A DNA stretch of 64,000 nucleotides from Lepeophtheirus salmonis (GCF_016086655.4 NC_052135.2:15528363-15592362), one strand, 5' to 3'; shown: positions 34,863 to 47,084, counted from the stretch's first letter. Notes: generated by a model not told the origin, from the letters alone. Numbers and translations are program-made.

Positions 34863-35936
34863 AATTTAATTTTGTACTTCATATATAAATCCAAGGCAAT
34901 ACTGCAACGACATATTTCAGAAAATTATAGGGTTTGTATTCAAATTTGTGGGATTAATTAACATGCCCCATAATTTTAACTATAGTTTCAAATTCGATTC
35001 AAAATAAATAATAATGTATGTTGATTTTGTATTCTTGTATTGTGACGATCCATTTTGGCTAATTAAGTAGCAATTTGCAACACCACCACATGATTAATAA
35101 GAATAATTTGTATTTATAAAATGGGGATAATTTGTCGAAAAATACAAATGTAATCCACTCTCAATTTTGAGAAAAATCACTGAAGCTTACTTTAATGTTG
35201 ACTGGCCACATATGTATTATAAGATTGTAGGAAAATTACTTCTTTTTTCGAAAGGAATTTAATTTAAAAAAAAAAGATTTTTATTTAAACATATATATAA
35301 GTTGATTTGCTAAGATTTATTTATCCTGGTAGGAAGATAAATAAATCTTTTCATTTGATTAAGTTTAACTTTGATATATCAAATACAAGTCGAGCTTTTT
35401 CTTCAGTCTATACAACCACTAGTTTAATGCATCCGTCTCTGATTGTTTTTATAAGTATTTTCCATTTCTAACAAGAGTTAATATATATTTTTTGAAAATA
35501 GGTCAAAATGAAAGATTTTATATTTTTTTTTAAATTGAGATTTTTGAATTTTTGCTCAATTTAATTTTTATCAAAAGTAATTAACATCTTTCAAATGTTT
35601 ATAAAAAAAGAATTATATTCTTCAGGAACATTTCTTAACTTAGATTTGTCATTATTCAAAATAACCATGATTATAGCCCTTGATTGATAACAAAATAAGT
35701 TTGCCACACTGGAAGAACAAAAGTAAAACATTAGCATTTTTAAAATTTTTAATTATCCATTGATCATATATATGCAAGTGTATTCAAGAAGATTTTAAGC
35801 CAAATAATTATAAAACTGCTCGAATGGATGCTTTGAAAAAACATGAATGATTTGCATTGAGTTATAAGTTTTTTTTTAAGTAACAAAATTGACATTTCAT
35901 TTCATATATTGGACCAAATTCTACAATGTGTAATGT
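34863..35936. other. No gene seen
   Basis: AT-rich, no readable frame. Confidence 0.4.
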
Positions 35937-36333
35937 ATAGGGATGTTACAAATGGTTTTTTTCCATGTTGAGATTTTATGGTAGACCAATTCGACTAGAA
36001 TGAGATTGGGAATATTCCAACTGCGGAATAAATAATAAGATAAGGGAATACTGAGGAAGAGGGGGTGGGGATATTTTGTCCAAATGAATTGAAGACCATT
36101 TTCGAATTTATCCATGATTGCAGAATCTGTGTAATCAAACGATAATGTGATGTATTTCAAAAAATTTAGTTGGTAATTTTTTTGTTTTACAAGGCATTGC
36201 ATAGTGAATGTTACATTTGTAAAATACTTGTGTAAAAACTCTTCCATTATTAGTATATAAAAATTAACCTCAATGTGTGCAATAAATGATTTTTATATCA
36301 TATGGTAAAAATTTTATATTGTAACATCCCTAT
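35937..36333. repeat. MITE with 15-bp terminal inverted repeats
   Basis: ATAGGGATGTTACAA at 35937 is repeated exactly, inverted, as TTGTAACATCCCTAT ending at 36333. The 397-bp body contains a 108-codon minus-strand frame (36247-35921) that runs out past the left repeat. It has no family resemblance and is likely chance. No second copy in the window. Confidence 0.6.
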
Positions 36334-36479
36334 CTTACTTATTACTAATTCGTAACCCTTACCTATTTTAGAACATACTAAGTCTAACGCACGTGTGGCA
36401 AAATATAATCGTTCTTATTTTAACATTAGAAAGTTCACTGCGATGAAACCTTACCTTCTAGATAAGTAATATGAATTAC

Positions 36480-36960
36480 CATACCCTGGCACCTGCTGTG
36501 GAGTGCAGACTGACAGTGGCCTTGAAGGCCTCGGTGTTTAGATAACGGACACTACATATGCCCCCACAGGTTTAGTTGAGGTGGTTTGTATCAGGGCTGT
36601 AGGGTGGGGGCAAAAAGGATAAAATAATCAAAGGAATCCCTCTAATTTCTTTGAAAAAAGTCTTGCAACGGAGGAGATGGGTTTCTTTCATTGTTGGTAT
36701 CAAAATTGGCCTCCCAACCCTCATTTTTTTATAGCTCTCTAGACTATCTGCTGTGAAACTACAAGATCTCTTGGATGGGCCCTCATGGACTTGAGGGGGT
36801 TGGCCTGGCCTGTTTTCTTTAACTCGTTCAGGTACAGTTTGGCCTTTTCGGAAGAGCACTTCTATCTCTCTAAAGTTTTGGACTTGCTGATGGCGTAGAC
36901 AGTGGTCTGGAGATACTTAACTGCTTGGAGTGCGCAAATTGAAACTTCAGTATTATTAAT
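36480..36960 (-). mobile_element. Tc1/mariner derivative lacking the catalytic core
   Basis: Reading the minus strand: KTLER*KCSSEKAKLYLNEL then KKTGQANPLKSMRAHPRDL (about 36880-36770), then the second helix-turn-helix (about 36760-36715). MKETHLLRCKTFFKEIRG follows (about 36695-36640). The next segment is PPPYSPDTNHLN (about 36610-36572), the block around the third catalytic Asp, followed by CSVRYLNTEAFKATV (about 36555-36505). The first and second catalytic Asp regions are deleted. This repeats the pattern seen at 4.0, 25.0 and 58.7 kb. Confidence 0.65.
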
Positions 36961-37639
36961 CTTGATTGAACATATGCTCAGTTTGTTTAGAAGTATAGAG
37001 TAATCCCATACTAGAACTAGGACGAGGGATGTGTATTAATACCAATGGATGATGAAATAAATTAGACGTTAAAGAACATCTGGACAATGATTGATACTTC
37101 CCCTAAATTAGATAACATCCACCGAGTAAGGTAGAAGGACATTTTCAAAAAAGATAATATCCCTGAACATCATGGGTATCCCAATTGAAAAAAAAATATG
37201 AATTTAAATTTTGAGTGGACTCAAATGTATTTATCCGGATTTTCCGCGAAAAAGATTCATCCAAACCATTCTTATTGTCTCAGAAGTAATTAATTTGATG
37301 CATAAAGTTTATTACACGAACAGTTTTCACAAAAATGTACTTAATAATTTTATTTTTTCCTCCTTAACCGCATGAAGTAGTTTGAATGTTGAAAATTTCG
37401 TGGCTCTTCTTATTCTCTCTTGCTTAGATATTATTGAATTAATTAATCAATAATGTACCTAATGAAACACAAATTTGAATATATTATTTATTACTTTAAA
37501 TATTTCCATTTTTTTTAAGATTAAATATTGACATATAGAACATATATATAAACATAAATGATAAACTGTTATACAAAATTAAATTATCCATTAGTAATGA
37601 ATATCGTTTGTCAATATAATGAATTTTTTTTTTAAAGTT
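36961..37639. other. No gene seen
   Basis: Mostly AT-rich. The first 200 bases may be the decayed 5' flank of the preceding transposon. Confidence 0.35.
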
Positions 37640-37880
37640 AGGATTAAGTTTTCACTTTAAGTTTGAATGTAGAAAAATAAGCATTTTCAATTTTTCATCA
37701 ATCAGACTTTTCTTTTTTAATTATCACATACCCTGCCTCAGAGAACACCCTTTTTGAGGGAAGAGACGTTTCTGGTATTGCCAAATATTTCCTAAGAAGT
37801 CGAAAAATAGGATGAAGTTTTGTTTGATTTCGTAAAGCACAACAGTAGATGATTTAAAGTTCTAGGCTGTAATGGCAGGT
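37640..37880 (-). mobile_element. hAT transposase C-terminal dimerisation fragment
   Basis: The minus strand reads HPIFRLLRKYLAIPETSLPS then KRVFSEAGYVI (about 37820-37720). This is the conserved C-terminal hAT motif ('A..YL.IPATS..SER.FS.AG.....R'). The continuation KKEKSD** breaks at two stops and AYFSTFK follows in a shifted frame. No upstream hAT domain is readable. A dead fragment. Confidence 0.75.
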
Positions 37881-38421
37881 TGAAACAATTTTTGTTGTCA
37901 TCTATTTTAGGTTAAGATGATTTTTTTATGACTTTACTTATTTAGAGAAGTTACATGCAAAAAATATATATAATCAAACATTCCAGTTTAAAATTAATTC
38001 CCTAAACCAAAGTCAAACATTTTGAAGAATTGCTATATATGATGTTAGTTATTAATTCATTTTCAACAAAAAGTTCCTTCTATTAAATTGAACAATAAAT
38101 AAATATGTTGGAAAAAAATCCACCTTAAAATTTCATAAAAAGAATAGGCAATAGTTACATAGTATTTCCATAAAAAGAGAAAACAACACTCTGTAGATCC
38201 GGAATAACTTTTAAATTTCTTATAATTGTACATTAAATGACGCAATAATTTTAAGTTTTTATTTGAATATGAATGATAGTAGTGTAATTTGATAGATAAG
38301 GGAAACTCCATAGCTTCTGATTTTTATAAGAACACTTGGAATTTTTAAGGAGAAACTGAATAAAATTAGAGGACTATAAATTTGTCTGTAATTCCAGCAA
38401 ATTTCAGTGAGATAAAATCTC

Positions 38422-38976
38422 TCAAAATATGGAGTGACGGGCAACTGGCAAACGCAAGCATAACTGTGTTGAAAATTTTGACACAGGGAGTATTAAAAAA
38501 TAGACAATCCAACGATATTGAAATTTGGGAGTAAATCGCTTTCCGTCCGTGATTTTACGTATAGAAATCGTGATTCTCGTCTTACAGGTTGTAGGTAAAT
38601 TCAAACATTTCAAATATCCATAATATATTTTATCCACCTTTTGTACAGAGTTTGATGGAAAATTCATCTTTAAGTGCCGCAGAATTGGAGTAAGATGGAT
38701 GATATAGATATTTTCAGTGGAACTATTGAAGAAAGAATTATGGTCAAGATGATACGTGATTATATTCAAAGATAACACTGGCCATTCCAACCTTTTTTTT
38801 TGTTTTTGGGTCAATGAGACTTTTAAAGAAAAGATTTTTTTACCATTCTGACGTACAATATCCATAGTAGAAGAGGATAAAAAGACTGGTATCCCTTTCC
38901 AAATGATCCTCCGAACAGCTCCCCAAGAATGAGATAATTCATCAGTTTTGGCATTAATAAAATTAGTTCCTAGCAT
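38422..38976 (-). CDS. Unassigned 184-codon ORF
   Basis: A long minus-strand open frame for such AT-rich DNA, starting at an ATG (38976) and ending at TGA/TAA near 38422. It reads HSWGAVRRIIWKGIPVFLSS, then a basic segment KKRLEWPVLSLNIITY, then long hydrophobic stretches. The 'W.G..FL' segment followed by a linker is weakly reminiscent of the region between RNase H and integrase in BEL/Pao polyproteins, but no catalytic motif confirms this. Further coding-like minus-strand stretches lie at 39050-39250, 39710-40222, 40363-40587 and 40926-41147, so it may be part of a decayed larger element. Confidence 0.3.
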   Translation of the reverse strand: MLGTNFINAKTDELSHSWGAVRRIIWKGIPVFLSSSTMDIVRQNGKKIFSLKVSLTQKQKKRLEWPVLSLNIITYHLDHNSFFNSSTENIYIIHLTPILRHLKMNFPSNSVQKVDKIYYGYLKCLNLPTTCKTRITISIRKITDGKRFTPKFQYRWIVYFLILPVSKFSTQLCLRLPVARHSIF

Positions 38977-39305
38977 TAACTAATAATGGAATTAAATAGC
39001 TGCAAGCCCCTCATACTCTGAGTTTTCTTGAGAAGTCAAATAATACTTTTTTAATACATATTCTGAATATTTCTAGAGAGCAATGACAACACTCCTCCTA
39101 AATGACTTTTGGGTATTTTCATAGAATCTATGTAGTTTCGATGAAAAAACTTACTGAGCCAGCAATTTTCATCGTCAATTACTTTTTGGACAAACCATGG
39201 AATGGACGTTGCCTTATAAAGAGTCGCAGGAATAATTTGGCAATTAAAGAGGTTATAATAATTTATTAAAGATTTAAATTTTATAATCGAAAATAAGGCT
39301 CACTA

Positions 39306-39694
39306 GAGGCTATTGCAGATTTTGCTGCAGCTGTAAGGTCTCTTGCTAAATCATGTTCTTTTTACAAAAACTTAGAGGAAAGGTTGCATGATGCATTGGT
39401 TATGGGATTGTACGATGAGTCATCTCAAGTAATTTTACTCACTGAGCGTGACCTGATTTTTAAAGAACCCTTTGAAATAGTTCAGGCAAGAGAACTGCTT
39501 GTTGGGATTTGTCTGCTATTTCGCAAACACTTAATTCAGGTGTCAAAACAGTTCATAAAAAGACCATTGTTAATTCATCTACAAAGTCTTCACTACCCTT
39601 AAAAACTTGTAGTGTTTGCGGTAAGAATCAATGGGATGAGGATTGCCCCAACAAGAGTATATTATGTTCTTTTTGTAAAAAAGAAAGGGACTGA
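39306..39694 (+). mobile_element. Gypsy-type gag fragment with zinc knuckle
   Basis: The plus strand from 39306 reads EAIADFAAAVRSLAKSCSFY, then ERLHDALVMGLYDESSQVIL, then LTERDLIFKEPFEIVQARE. This matches the C-terminal gag segment of Gypsy elements ('L...CNF....E..RD..V.GL....IQ..LL.E.DLTF..A..IA...E'). After a one-base shift near 39495 it continues to TCSVCGKNQWDEDCPNKSIL then CSFCKK (about 39605-39690), a zinc-knuckle-like CxxC...C...CxxC cluster. A stop follows at 39692. No protease, RT or LTR is visible next to it. Confidence 0.65.
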
Positions 39695-39709
39695 AGGCGT
39701 CTTTGAGGT

Positions 39710-40222
39710 CTACAAAATTGGGAATAATTTCGATAAGCTAATGATCTGAATTAGGACGAGGCCGGTAAAAAGCATTTTTAGTTTTGGGTAACATAGATGA
39801 AGAAGCAAGGGCCAGATCGATTCAGGATTTTGAAATTTGTTCTCTCTCCTGGGAGATAATTTATCTGTCAAAACAAACCACAAACTCAAAATATGAAGTA
39901 TTTGAGGCAGGGATTTTATCTCTAATATTGAATGTGGTATCTTCATTTTTTTGGTCAATTCTAAACGTAATTCTTCAAAAGCTCTTCGTTTTATCACTTC
40001 TAACCTGAATAATCTGTATTTAAACCTTGGTTTAAAGAGATTTGAAATAGTCAAAACAATAATATCTTCCATATTTCTTAATCTTTTATGTAGTTTATTA
40101 AAGATTTTTCCTGATAATTCTCTTTCTAAGCTACCAACAGGAGTAGATGATTCGGTGTGAGGATAGTACTTTAGTAATTGATTTGTCAAACATATCTCCA
40201 GGAATTTATGTTGTGGCCTCAT
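39710..40222 (-). CDS. Unassigned 170-codon ORF
   Basis: The minus-strand ATG at 40222 opens a frame with charged, coding-like sequence (SLERELSGKIFNKLHKRLRN, then RLEVIKRRAFEELRLELTKK). It becomes more hydrophobic toward its end. I do not recognise it. Its length in AT-rich DNA suggests descent from a real coding region, possibly the gag-like part of a retroelement together with the frames at 40363-40587 and 40926-41147. Plus-strand frames overlapping it look like shadows. Confidence 0.3.
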   Translation of the reverse strand: MRPQHKFLEICLTNQLLKYYPHTESSTPVGSLERELSGKIFNKLHKRLRNMEDIIVLTISNLFKPRFKYRLFRLEVIKRRAFEELRLELTKKMKIPHSILEIKSLPQILHILSLWFVLTDKLSPRRENKFQNPESIWPLLLHLCYPKLKMLFTGLVLIQIISLSKLFPIL

Positions 40223-43049
40223 ACAGAGGCTTCTAAGACGTGGACAGTTTGATTAATGAGAGACCATTGTTCAGCGTTAATTTTTCCCAAATCCTATCCT
40301 AGTTGCGATTATAGAAAGGACACTGGTTCTCTCAGCTCTTGCAAGCGTTCAAAAAAAATATTTTACTTAATGTAAAAACTTTTTCCCTTGTTTGAACTTA
40401 ACAATCTTTGTAGCTCCTTTAGTTTTTCTCCTAATTTTCGACTTTGCTTGGTAGAAGTAACCCTCTTGGATACTTGAGCTCTTATTTCTATGAAAATTGC
40501 ATTAGATTTAATATAGTCATTCAACTCAGGTGAGACTATGAGCATAATAGGAGACATGGGAATATCCATACCATTTACTGCTTTCATAAGGCTCCATTGT
40601 CAGTGATTCGTGCAATGGTGTTGACCTGTACTTTAGAATCATCAAGAACCAGTGTAAGTGTAACCCTTACAAGTCATCAATATGTCATGGTCAGCTTCTT
40701 TCTAATAAGGTGTCAAATCTAGAATGAAATCAGCAATAAGGTGTAGACAAAATAAATGTCGGAACGGAATGTTTGAGTCCAAGGGCTCTTCGGCCTTCTC
40801 AAAATGAGGTTCAGAAGGGGGCTTTCGGGCTCGGGACAAGAAATAATCTATCATTAGGTTTGAATAACCTAATATGCAAAGTTTTTATTATTAAATTGTT
40901 TATACAAATATGATAGATGTAAAAGCTACCTTAGAATTACAAAAATAGATTGCTTCACTCTAAGTCTTTCTAAAGCCTTTATGGTCATTCTAAACTTTTT
41001 GCTAATTTTAGTAAAAAATTGTGGACAATATTTCGCTTTGTTTATGTAAGAACCCAAGTTAGTCATTTTGAAACGGTTACATAAATAACTAAAAAACCAA
41101 TTATTTATGAAAGCTATTCTTGTTTCAATTTGATTTGAACCATGCAAAATGCTTCTAAAGTATTCCCTGACTCATCAAGTTATATTCAAAAAGAAAAGAA
41201 GAGTTCTTTATCGTGCAACTTTGGTTTTATGTCAACCTCAGCAATAGTTTTTTTTTTTCTGAAGATGTTATTCTTCTTCTTTTATTCTTGAGAAGAGAAC
41301 AACATTTAAGTATTAAACAACTATTTGTGAGTGTTACTCATGAAAAAGAAAAGTAACCATTAGGATTTGTTGGGAATCTTGTATATATTAAAACATATTG
41401 CGTATGTTCTTCAACTCATAATTACTCTGTGGAATACCGCTGGTATATTATATTATGAATAGATATATTATATTAGATGGGAAATCTTCCATTTTTAAAT
41501 ATTAAAATACAATAAGAAAGTGCAAAAGCAATAATTATATAAACCTCCAAGGCTATTATGCTCAATAATCCATGAGACACTATCAACAATATTCTTTTTA
41601 TAAATGGTGTTAAAGTTAATTATTTCCAAGCAATTTATTTTTATAACAAAAAAAAAAGCTTCAATTTTATCATAGATTAACTTTAAACATAAAAAATATC
41701 AACAGACATTCAAAAGCGAGTGATTTTTTGAGAAAATAATAAATTCGATATTTTCTAAATTAAATAAGGAAGTTTGATATTTATTTCTGACAGATTTTAT
41801 ATGTACTTATAAATTTAAGTAAAGAAAAATAGTTTCATGTTGAAAAATTGATATAATTAGGTAGATATGTAGAAAATATAACGTATTAGTATGTAAAAAA
41901 TAAGAAACTCAAAATCACCCGGGTAATCCTGGCAAATTGAAGATCGTTTGGGTGGTTAGCAGTTTATCTGACATGATATATTATTAAGTTAGCGACAAAC
42001 AGCTATGTGAGGCAGAAAATAAACTCAAATACGATTTCGTATCAAGCAAAACATAGGCTGGAGTTACTCCGATGTATATCCACAACTCTACACTGAGTTC
42101 ACCTTATATTCACCATATACCTCACTCCCTAACAATTCCTCAGTGTGACCATCCGTTATTCTTCGGCATATACACTGGGGGTAAATTAAACTTAATGTTA
42201 GATGTTCTCTGTTCAGGAATACTAGAATCAAAGTTTTGAAAAAAAAAACAAAAAAACACTGTTCATATTTGTAAATATAAACAATTTTGTATGCGAGTAA
42301 GTTCATATTTTTTACAAGTCTTTTCATCGATGGAATGTTCACTACTAAGAAAACTAATAATTTGAAAAATTTATCCGATTAACGAAATAAGAAAATAAAT
42401 CATTTTTTTCTTCTGATTATCACAGTAATAAGGAAATTTACTGGAAATAAATTAAATCACAATAATAGAAGAGAAAGTTGTAAAATTAGATTGTTAACAA
42501 TATTAAGGAATTTGAGGATCATGTTTAACAATATTTTATTACCATTTTGCTCGTTTACGGTTCATAAAATCAATTTAAATAAGGAACTATCATCCCAATA
42601 TAATATAATGTTTATCATTAATTTTAGTTAAAAACTGTCGATATTCTGAAAAAAGGAAACTAAACTATAATAAATATTTTTTCTATAATATTTTAATATT
42701 AAATAGAAGATAAATCATGCTTAACCCTGGCACTTAACCCTATAAGATCGATTTTACTTTGAGAATTACACAATAAAAATTTCTAGTTTACGGAGTTGAT
42801 GTTGAAATCGATTACCTCATTCGTATTATCTATCTACATTAAAATCTATCAAAGTTGATCAATGTACTTCTATGAAAGGGTAGAGTCATGAAAAGTAATA
42901 GCCGGGCATCTTATACGTTATTATAAAAATAGTAACATTACATGAATTTTATAAAATTTTACAAAGGATTGACAATTTAGTCCTCTTAAGTACGCTCAGT
43001 GGCGTCACTAGCCCTTTTTGGGAAAGCTCAAGCTCCCTCAAATAATTAT
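40223..43049. other. Unassigned; two further coding-like minus-strand frames
   Basis: 40363-40587 (minus) reads PELNDYIKSNAIFIEIRAQV followed by a basic helix. 40926-41147 (minus) reads HGSNQIETRIAFINNW and a basic tail. Neither is recognised. From 41350 to 43050 the sequence is AT-rich with nothing supportable. Confidence 0.3.
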
Positions 43050-44172
43050 TTATGCTCAAAAATAAGATATTTTAGGTTGAATACTTAATAATATTTATTT
43101 TTATATACTTAAGAAGGTAAACAAAAAACATTAAAATTTATTTAACAAAACCAGCTCACTTGTAGATTACTGCTTGTAGTCTTTTTGGAAATGATTGACA
43201 TAATTTAAGCACAAAGGATTCAGGCTGTGTGACCCATTCCCGTTCAATGCTGGCCTTAAGAGATTCAATATTTAGATGTCGTATTATTCCTAGCTTGGAC
43301 TCTAGACAACCCTAACCAAAATAATCGAGGGGTTTAATATCTGGCTTGAAGGGGGCTAAAAGTTCTTTAGCCAAAATTCCATATTAGACTGCAGCTACAA
43401 TTAAGTTGATCTTCCGGTTTGTACAGGGGCTTTTTTTTAACTTCAGGATTTATACCAAAGAAGGACAACAGGGTCCAAAATTTCGGATATATAGCGATCC
43501 TGATTCATCCGAACACCATTTTGAAGAAAAATTAACAGAAGCATGAAACCTTGACTTAAAAGTTCGCCCATATCATCAAAAAATTTGTACATTTAAACTT
43601 GAGGACTATTCTTAGATCTGATGGAACCTTGGTGTTCAGGTCAAACTTTTTCTTGTCCGAGAAGATAATTTCCGTAAGTAACGTAAAACTTTGAAATAAA
43701 ACTTGAGATCCTCATTGATTATCTGTTGTACAGAGCTTCGTGAAATATTATGTTCAGCTACCAATTTATGATATTATTGTCTTGGGTTCTTATAAATCTT
43801 GGCACAGATGGCCAAGACAAGTTTGGGGGCTCTTGCAGTCTGCATTTTGGTGCTCGTGGCTGATCTTGTTTAACACTAGCCTCTTCATATCGTTTGATAG
43901 TTTTGAGGATGAATTGGGGGGAGGGGGAATGTGTCCCCAATGGCCTTTCTAATTTCCGATGGTTTTATTCGTTTTTTATTCAGCTGAATAACTAATTCTC
44001 TCCGAGATTCCATCTCGACTAAATGAAAACTGATTTTGACTAATCCCCTTATATTGTCGGTGGGGTAAGGGAAACGTCAACCGATTGAAGAAATTTAGGC
44101 GCCAAAAAATAATGAATGGATGATTTATGGCGGGATAAATGAAGTTTGTCAACGCGGATCTGAATGACCCTG
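43050..44172 (-). mobile_element. Tc1/mariner element, family C copy 1
   Basis: The right end AACGCGGATCTGAATGACCC, preceded by TTGTC (44148-44172), is the inverted form of the left end of the copy at 50013. The other end is lost near 43050. The transposase starts at ATG 44013 (MESRRELVIQLNKKRIKPSE, then IRKAIG), matching the plus-strand copy (RQIVIELNKKGMKPSEIKNA). The middle reads RTFKSRFHASVNFSSKWCSD then IRNFGPCCPSLV (about 43570-43460). The third catalytic segment is FKPDIKPLDYFG (about 43320-43355). The tail is ASIEREWVTQPESFVLKLCQ then SFPKRLQAVIYK* (about 43265-43165). Several stops and shifts make it inactive. Confidence 0.75.
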
Positions 44173-45390
44173 TATAGGAATACTTATAAAACCTATTTAA
44201 ATAAAGAATGCTTAAAAAGTACATTCATAATTCATATAATGAAAGAATATTATACCAATTTAATTATTAGAACCAAAACTACTTAAGAATAACATTTGCA
44301 AACTCGGAAATGGGATTGTTCTTCCGTTCCTAAGGCATTTACTTTCTTATTTCAAGTTTAAATGTATGCATTAGAAGCTTTTCTATTTGAAGACATGGTG
44401 TAATATATCTTTTTTTTAAACCTAAATTTATAGTCTACGCAATTATAGTCTATAACTTTGTATCCATGTTTTTTTAAGTGTGTCTAATAGTCCAGAAAAT
44501 ATGTTAATTTTTATTATACGTATATCTTTGATAAAATGTTTATACCAAATAAAGTTACATTATTTAAAAAAATATATATTTTAAAACTTTAGACTAACTC
44601 GATGTGCCTATTTTCAAGCAACCCTTTATTCAACTTGTTTAATTGCCTTTTTATGTCAATAAATGAATAAATATTACATTTCATTAAAAAAATATTGTAT
44701 TCCTATTTGTAGAAATATGTAATAAGTATTTTTTTATGTAATCAGGCTTTCAATTTATTTTTTTAGGTAATTTTACAGATTTTAAGGGCTTAAGACAATT
44801 TAGGAATAAAAAATAAACATCAATATTATCCTCATTTTTTAATTTTCAGAAATGTTTTATATTTTATTCAAGATGATCAAACTTAGATAAAAAGCAATGC
44901 AAATGTAAAAACAATACTATTTTTTGATAGACTTTGATCTTTTATTTGTTTAAGAACAAAAAGAATTTATTTGAAGCAATTATCTTTTAGTTTCAAAAGT
45001 TGACAAGTTTCTAGAAGTTTATTTATATTTACTTAAAAAAATTATTGGAGGTCAAGTTTTGTCTTTTAAAGTTAACTGAGAATACATGATGTAATATCAA
45101 CAATCCATGGCCGTAATCATCACAAGCCAGAGGGACTGGGGTCCATTAATTTTATTGTAGTAGTATTTATCATCCCTTTTTTTGCTGAGTCATTTATAAT
45201 AAATTCATTTCAATTAAGCCTCCCCTTCCCCAATAAAAAAAAAGGTAATTACAGCACTGTAATCATAATTACATTAATTGTGTAAAGAAATTTTAATTTA
45301 CTTGATGAGGTTGTTCTTTTTTTAATATATATCATAAAAATGTACAAAATTGATTTTATGAATTAAGATGAAGATAAATTGAGAATATTG
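44173..45390. other. No gene seen
   Basis: AT-rich, no readable frames or paired repeats. Confidence 0.4.
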
Positions 45391-46519
45391 CAGTATGTCC
45401 AAAATTGATGGTGGTTTAAAAAAAAAAAAAAATGTGAAATAACCTAAACAAGTGATTTTTTTTTAATGAAAAACTTTATTTACTTTCCTATATGACGACC
45501 TATAAGCTTAATATATTTTTTTATGCGTTTTGGCATCCGCTCATACAGATTATTCAAAGTATCTGGAGAAATTTTTCCTCAAACTTTTGTCAGTTTTTTT
45601 ATTCATCCTCTGAAGTTGCTGGCGTATTTTCATTGAGTTCCCTCTAGACTAAGTCTCAATTTTTTTTTTTTTTTTTTTGGGAAACAAAGCAGGACGTTTG
45701 GCAGGCAATGGGCATTTGCCCCAGAAATAATCCAAGTTGTCTGAACACCACTTTTGTGCCTTTTTGGAGTGGTGAGCAAGGGTACCATCCCGCTGGAAAA
45801 TGGCTCTTGATGTGTACCACAACATTTTCCTATTCAAAGGAGGTCCAGTTTTTTCAGTAGGAGACAAAGCTGACATCAGAGTCACAGCTTGGTTTCGTGG
45901 AATGCAGAGAAGATCTGACACTGCCCATAACTGCCAAACCCTGAATTTTCAGAGGAAATTTCACAGTTAGAGTGGGTTCCACATCTCCCTTATCTCTTGC
46001 TCAAACCTGATCTGTTTGGAGATTTGGGGCATGAAATAGCTCAAATGAACTTTTATTACTGAAGAGGATACCTTTCCAGTCATCTGCAGTCCAGTGTTTC
46101 CGCTCATGACAGAATTGAAGCCGGACCTTCCTTTGGTTTTCTGAAAGTTTGGGGTGCAGACGAGGTTTGTATGACAAAGTATTGAAAGAGTGCCTAAGGT
46201 AGTTGTGGACAGATGACCTGGATAATGATTAGCCCTTGTAAGTCAATCTTGCTGCAAGTTTCCTTGTGGATGGACTCTTTTTAGTCAAAGACTTTGAAAT
46301 GAAAGTGTGCTACCTGAATTTCAACGAACAGCCTGTGGTGTTTTCTGAGCCCTTTTATACAGATGTACCATGTAATTATTGAAAATTATTGCATCAGAAA
46401 AATTCAATTTTGCCTAATGATTGTATCAGCCAAATTTCACTTTATGCCTACCAAAAATCACTTTTTTTTTACTATAAAACGCATATTGTTAATACCACCA
46501 TCAATTTTTGGACATACTG
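45391..46519 (-). mobile_element. Nearly full-length Tc1-like element
   Basis: Terminal inverted repeats CAGTATGTCCAAAATTGATG (left, 45391) and, reversed, CAGTATGTCCAAAAATTGAT (right, ending 46519) bound the element. TA follows the right end, and the left TA has mutated. About 1.13 kb separates the ends, close to the usual length for a deleted Tc1 element. The interior is the minus-strand transposase pseudogene at 45480-46370. A T-run of about 20 at 45661-45680 sits inside the coding region. Confidence 0.8.
45480..46370 (-). pseudogene. Tc1-like transposase, broken
   Basis: Minus strand. SPSTRKLAARLTYKG (about 46280-46235) is the end of the DNA-binding region. YKPRLHPKLSENQRKVRLQF then CHERKHWTADDWKGILFSNK follow (about 46175-46060). 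In the last of these the first catalytic Asp of 'LFSDES' is Asn, a missing key residue. The frame goes on with SSFELFHAPNLQTDQV and VEPTLTVKFPLKIQG. The second catalytic block reads DGTLAHHSKKAQKWCSDNLD (about 45795-45735, after a frame change), then GKCPLPAKRPALF, a decayed third block. It closes perfectly with SPDTLNNLYERMPKRIKKYI then KLIGRHIGK* (stop 45480-45482). The N-terminal helix-turn-helix is mostly lost. Confidence 0.8.
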
Positions 46520-47084
46520 TATTTGATGAAATTTATAATTATAGAGAAAGTTGATTTATTTGTCCAAAGATATCTTTTATGAAATACTTTGGACTGTCAT
46601 AAGGATCTTTTTATTTTATTTCTAATGATACATGATTAACTTATAATCAAAAAAAATTATGTAATAGATTGTTGGTTAATTTAGTGCGGCAATTTAGTAA
46701 AATGTTGACCAATTATATTAATGTAATGTTGGTTTTCTTTTTCCAAAGCCTTTTTTCCTTTATAAAAGAACAAAATAATTCGTTTTTATTATTCTAATAT
46801 TATCTTATTTAATGAAAACAATTATGGCCAATCATTAAAGAATGCTCAAATATAATGATATCTTTAACAATTAAAAATGAATTATTTTACCCTATAGAGA
46901 ATAATAGTTTGTGTTATTCAATTAATTGGGAATAACAGGAGTGGATAAAGTTAAATAAAACTAATTAATTTAGGAAAATTTTAGTAATTAAAATTAATTT
47001 CTAATTTAATAACACATCATATTATTGATTCAAGGAAATACAATCATACATTAAATTATGTGTCAGTCGTGATTCATTTGGTAC
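46520..47084. other. No gene seen
   Basis: AT-rich. Confidence 0.4.

Noticed and set aside
43740..43952. Overlapping ORFs on both strands
   Set aside because: Both fall inside the family C transposase relic on the minus strand. Neither is an independent gene.
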